A DNA stretch of 38,252 nucleotides from Chengkuizengella marina (GTDB taxonomy: Bacteria; Bacillota; Bacilli; Paenibacillales; KCTC-33759), in NCBI RefSeq assembly GCF_009910845.1, contig NZ_SIJB01000062.1, positions 1 to 38,252 on the forward strand, given 5' to 3'. A model generated the notes under the pieces. That model worked only from the letters and a program-made list of their open reading frames with translations, did no database searches and had not been told where the DNA came from. Position numbers and translations under genes: made by a program. Of this stretch, positions 35,949 to 38,252 are shown one piece after another. Position 1 is the first letter of the stretch. Each line of letters opens with the position of its first letter.

Positions 35949-35989
35949 GGTGAACTTAAACTTTGAACTTCACAATATTGATGGATACA

Positions 35990-36764
35990 TAAAAATATAT
36001 GATAGTATAAATCTTGAAAAGATGATGGCTCTCTTTATATTATAATTAAAAAATATTAGCAATTGATGATTTTACTCAACTAGTAAAACCTTATTTAAGA
36101 TATAGAGATTTAAAAAATAGAACCATTTCTAAATATTAATAAGCCTGGAATTAAGTGGAAAGTTAGCTTTTCAGATAATATACCTAGAGGCTCATAGTAT
36201 ATTAAATAATGCTGCAGATACAGGAAAGTAATAATCAATAAAGTTCTGTTTAGTATTTTAGTACAACTGGAGTTACAACTAAGTAAAAGATTTGAAGTAT
36301 ATTTCTATTCGATTTACTCTCAATTGATATAAATAGTTTTGATTATATTTATAAAGAAAAATACACATTATGAATTGTTGTCAAGATGCTTATGAAATTT
36401 CTGATATTTTACGACTTGTACGGTTTCAAATTATATTGCTATGAATCCGAAAGTGGATTCAATACAATTAAATATCTCATTAAGAAATTATAAGACAGAT
36501 ATTTTTGAAAGTATTAAAGGGAACATCATTGTAGTTGATTGAGAAGAAGTGGTAGAAAAAAAAGATGTATAAATGATGAATTTGGAAAAAGACTTAAAGA
36601 AAGAAAATACTAAATTAATCGTTGATGTTCTTTGTAATAATGGTCTTAATGATTACTCTAGAGAAAGATGTGAATATGTTTAATCCGATCGGAATGGCTG
36701 TTTTTGTTATTGCTGTAAGTAATTATTATGTTAATTTGTTTTAAAGAAAGGGCAAACATTAGAA
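35990..36764 (+). pseudogene. sbnB: Decayed second copy of sbnB
   Basis: The DNA aligns by eye with the intact sbnB (31038-32006) along nearly its whole length. Clear matches are AAACCTTATTTAAGATATAG near 36087, AATAATGCTGCAGATACAGG near 36207, TTAAATATCTCATTAAGAAA near 36467 and TTTAATCCGAT.GGAATGGC near 36678. Frameshifts, stop codons and internal deletions (the Rossmann segment is shortened around 36270-36310) make it non-functional. It ends about 95 bases before NRPS2, on the same strand. Confidence 0.9.
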
Positions 36765-36860
36765 TAATTGTAATGTATGTTGTAATAGATGATTACAAAA
36801 TAGGGATGAATAGTTATCAAAACATAGAGTTAGAATTTGATTAGTTATGAGGTGATATGT

Positions 36861-38252
36861 TTGGAGAAAAATAACAAGTTATCTAGAGATAATATTGAAA
36901 GTATTATTTCCTTAACTAGCATGCAACAAGGGATGTTGTTTCACTACATTAATGATGAAGGTAGTAGAGAATATCATGAACAACTAAGCATAACTATTTT
37001 AGGAGATATTAAAATAGACCTATTACAAAAAGCATGGGATTTTGTAATAGATACTAATGAAATGTTAAGGACAATTTTTAGGTGGAAAGCAATTGAAAAT
37101 CCTGTACAAATTGTTCTTAAGAAAAATAAAGTACTAATTCAATATTTTGATTTTACTAGTGAAATTAATAAACTTGAAGCAATAGAAAGAGTTAAGATAG
37201 AGGATCTAAACGACAGAATCGACATAACATCAGAAACTTTAAGGATCACATTATGTAAACTAGATTCAAGAGAATATGAAATGATCATCACCAATCACCA
37301 TATATTATACGATGGTTGGAGTAATGGCATTATCTTAAAAGAAGTGTTAAACGCTTATACTGTTTTTAATAATGGTATGACTCCAATAAAAATACATAAA
37401 AGCAAATTTAAAGAATTTATTAAATTAAATAAATCTTTAGACAAGAAAAAACAACGTTTATTTTGGAGTCAGTATCTAGATGGATTTGAGGTTAACAATG
37501 ACATTTTTCATAGTTCAAAACCTTTAACACATTATAAGAAATATAAATATATCATTTCTAAAGATATAACAGATAAACTAAAACAATTTTGTAAACAACA
37601 TCAGATATCATTAGCTACGGTATTATATTTTACTTGGGGAATGATCCTTCGAAAAGTAAATAATCAAGATGATGTGATGTTTGGAACGGTTGTTTCTGGT
37701 AGAAACAATGAAATTAAGAATATTGAGGAAATGGTAGGTTTGTTTATTAATACCATTCCTTTGAGAGTGAACATAGAGAATGAGTGGAGTTTAATAGAGC
37801 TACTTAAAGAGTTAGACAAATCTATTAAAAATAGAAGTATATATGAGAATACCCCTCTGGTAGACATAAAAACTTGCTTTAATATGAATTCTGATCAAAA
37901 TTTATTCAATTCTATTGTAGTTGTAGAAAATTATCCATTGGATAGTTATTCAAAAGATAAAGACTTATTCTATATTGAGAAATACTCTATGGTTGAAAGA
38001 ACAAATTATAATATGACGTTATCCATACTCCCTTTCGAAAATATAACCTTAGAATTTGGTTGGAACAATGAGGTTATATCTAAAGAGTTGTTACATAGGT
38101 TGCCTGAGTATTTTAATAGTATTTTACTACAAATAGTTATGGATTCTAAATTAATAGTAGGGAATATTGATATGTTGTCGGAAGTAGAAAAACAAAAACT
38201 TCTCTATGAATGTAATCATACTCACAAAGAGTATCCAAAGCAAAAATCAGTG
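36861..38252 (+). CDS. NRPS2: D-specific condensation domain, partial (runs off right edge)
   Basis: 464 codons are visible, open to the window edge. The start is TTG 36861 with GAGGTGAT (36849-36856) upstream; the nearby ATG 36857 is in another frame and stops at once. The N-terminus LSRDNIESIISLTSMQQG followed by MLFHYI matches docking (COM-acceptor) plus DCL-type condensation domains. The catalytic motif is HHILYDGWS (His146, His147, Asp151), and GRNNEIKNIEEMVGLFINT fits the later C-domain core. A DCL domain is what should follow an epimerising module, so it probably accepts acyl-D-Asn from NRPS1. The last visible residues (NHTHKEYP) are the usual lead-in to an A domain, whose specificity lies beyond the window. 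The upstream promoter is unclear. Confidence 0.9.
   Translation, partial: MEKNNKLSRDNIESIISLTSMQQGMLFHYINDEGSREYHEQLSITILGDIKIDLLQKAWDFVIDTNEMLRTIFRWKAIENPVQIVLKKNKVLIQYFDFTSEINKLEAIERVKIEDLNDRIDITSETLRITLCKLDSREYEMIITNHHILYDGWSNGIILKEVLNAYTVFNNGMTPIKIHKSKFKEFIKLNKSLDKKKQRLFWSQYLDGFEVNNDIFHSSKPLTHYKKYKYIISKDITDKLKQFCKQHQISLATVLYFTWGMILRKVNNQDDVMFGTVVSGRNNEIKNIEEMVGLFINTIPLRVNIENEWSLIELLKELDKSIKNRSIYENTPLVDIKTCFNMNSDQNLFNSIVVVENYPLDSYSKDKDLFYIEKYSMVERTNYNMTLSILPFENITLEFGWNNEVISKELLHRLPEYFNSILLQIVMDSKLIVGNIDMLSEVEKQKLLYECNHTHKEYPKQKSV

Overview
The window is AT-rich, Gram-positive, low-GC DNA. Shine-Dalgarno sites are strong (GGAGG type), TTG starts are frequent, and there is a leucine dehydrogenase, an S-layer-homology protein and large secreted proteases. 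This fits a Bacillales (Bacillaceae/Paenibacillaceae-like) bacterium; the genus cannot be fixed from the sequence alone. No rRNA, tRNA, CRISPR array or intact insertion sequence was seen.

Left part (1-21400) is mostly ordinary chromosome in single genes or short operons closed by clear hairpin terminators. In order it holds an FMN/Fe-S glutamate-synthase-like protein, a 33-aa membrane peptide, leucine dehydrogenase, a secreted LVIVD-repeat protein, a histidine kinase/response regulator pair, a lipoprotein of the F510_1955 glycosylhydrolase type fused at its end to the remnant of a cupredoxin gene, two small hypothetical proteins, a two-helix membrane protein, a 1453-aa lactocepin/Vpr-like S8 protease, an Ig-repeat/SLH wall protein, a Na+/Ca2+ antiporter, and (minus strand) an M4 thermolysin-like protease.

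Right part (about 21400-38252) is accessory DNA: a nonribosomal peptide locus with decayed genes around and inside it. NRPS1 reads starter-type C - A - PCP - E, and its A-domain code read from the sequence is D-L-T-K-V-G-E-V-G-K, essentially the Asn code. It should therefore make N-acyl-D-Asn. The next gene is a ClbP/XcnG/ZmaM-like serine peptidase with three membrane helices fused to an ABC exporter half. This is the expected partner that removes an acyl-D-Asn prodrug cap during export. sbnA and sbnB follow in the same operon, and an SbnI-like free-serine kinase gene lies just beyond on the other strand. Together these three could make L-2,3-diaminopropionate (Dap) from serine. A fatty acid desaturase gene, also on the minus strand, precedes NRPS2, whose D-specific C domain begins at 36861 and whose remainder lies beyond the right edge. 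C-terminal (NRPS1) and N-terminal (NRPS2) docking (COM-like) segments suggest direct hand-over of acyl-D-Asn.

The most unusual structural observation is a duplicated sbnB-NRPS(C-domain start) segment with reciprocal decay. The left copy keeps sbnB but its NRPS start is wrecked; the right copy keeps the NRPS start but its sbnB is wrecked. The sbnI-like and desaturase genes and an IS3-family remnant lie between the copies. The best overall reading is a zwittermicin-like (D-Asn prodrug plus Dap) antibiotic pathway rebuilt by duplication and gene loss; its product is not identified.
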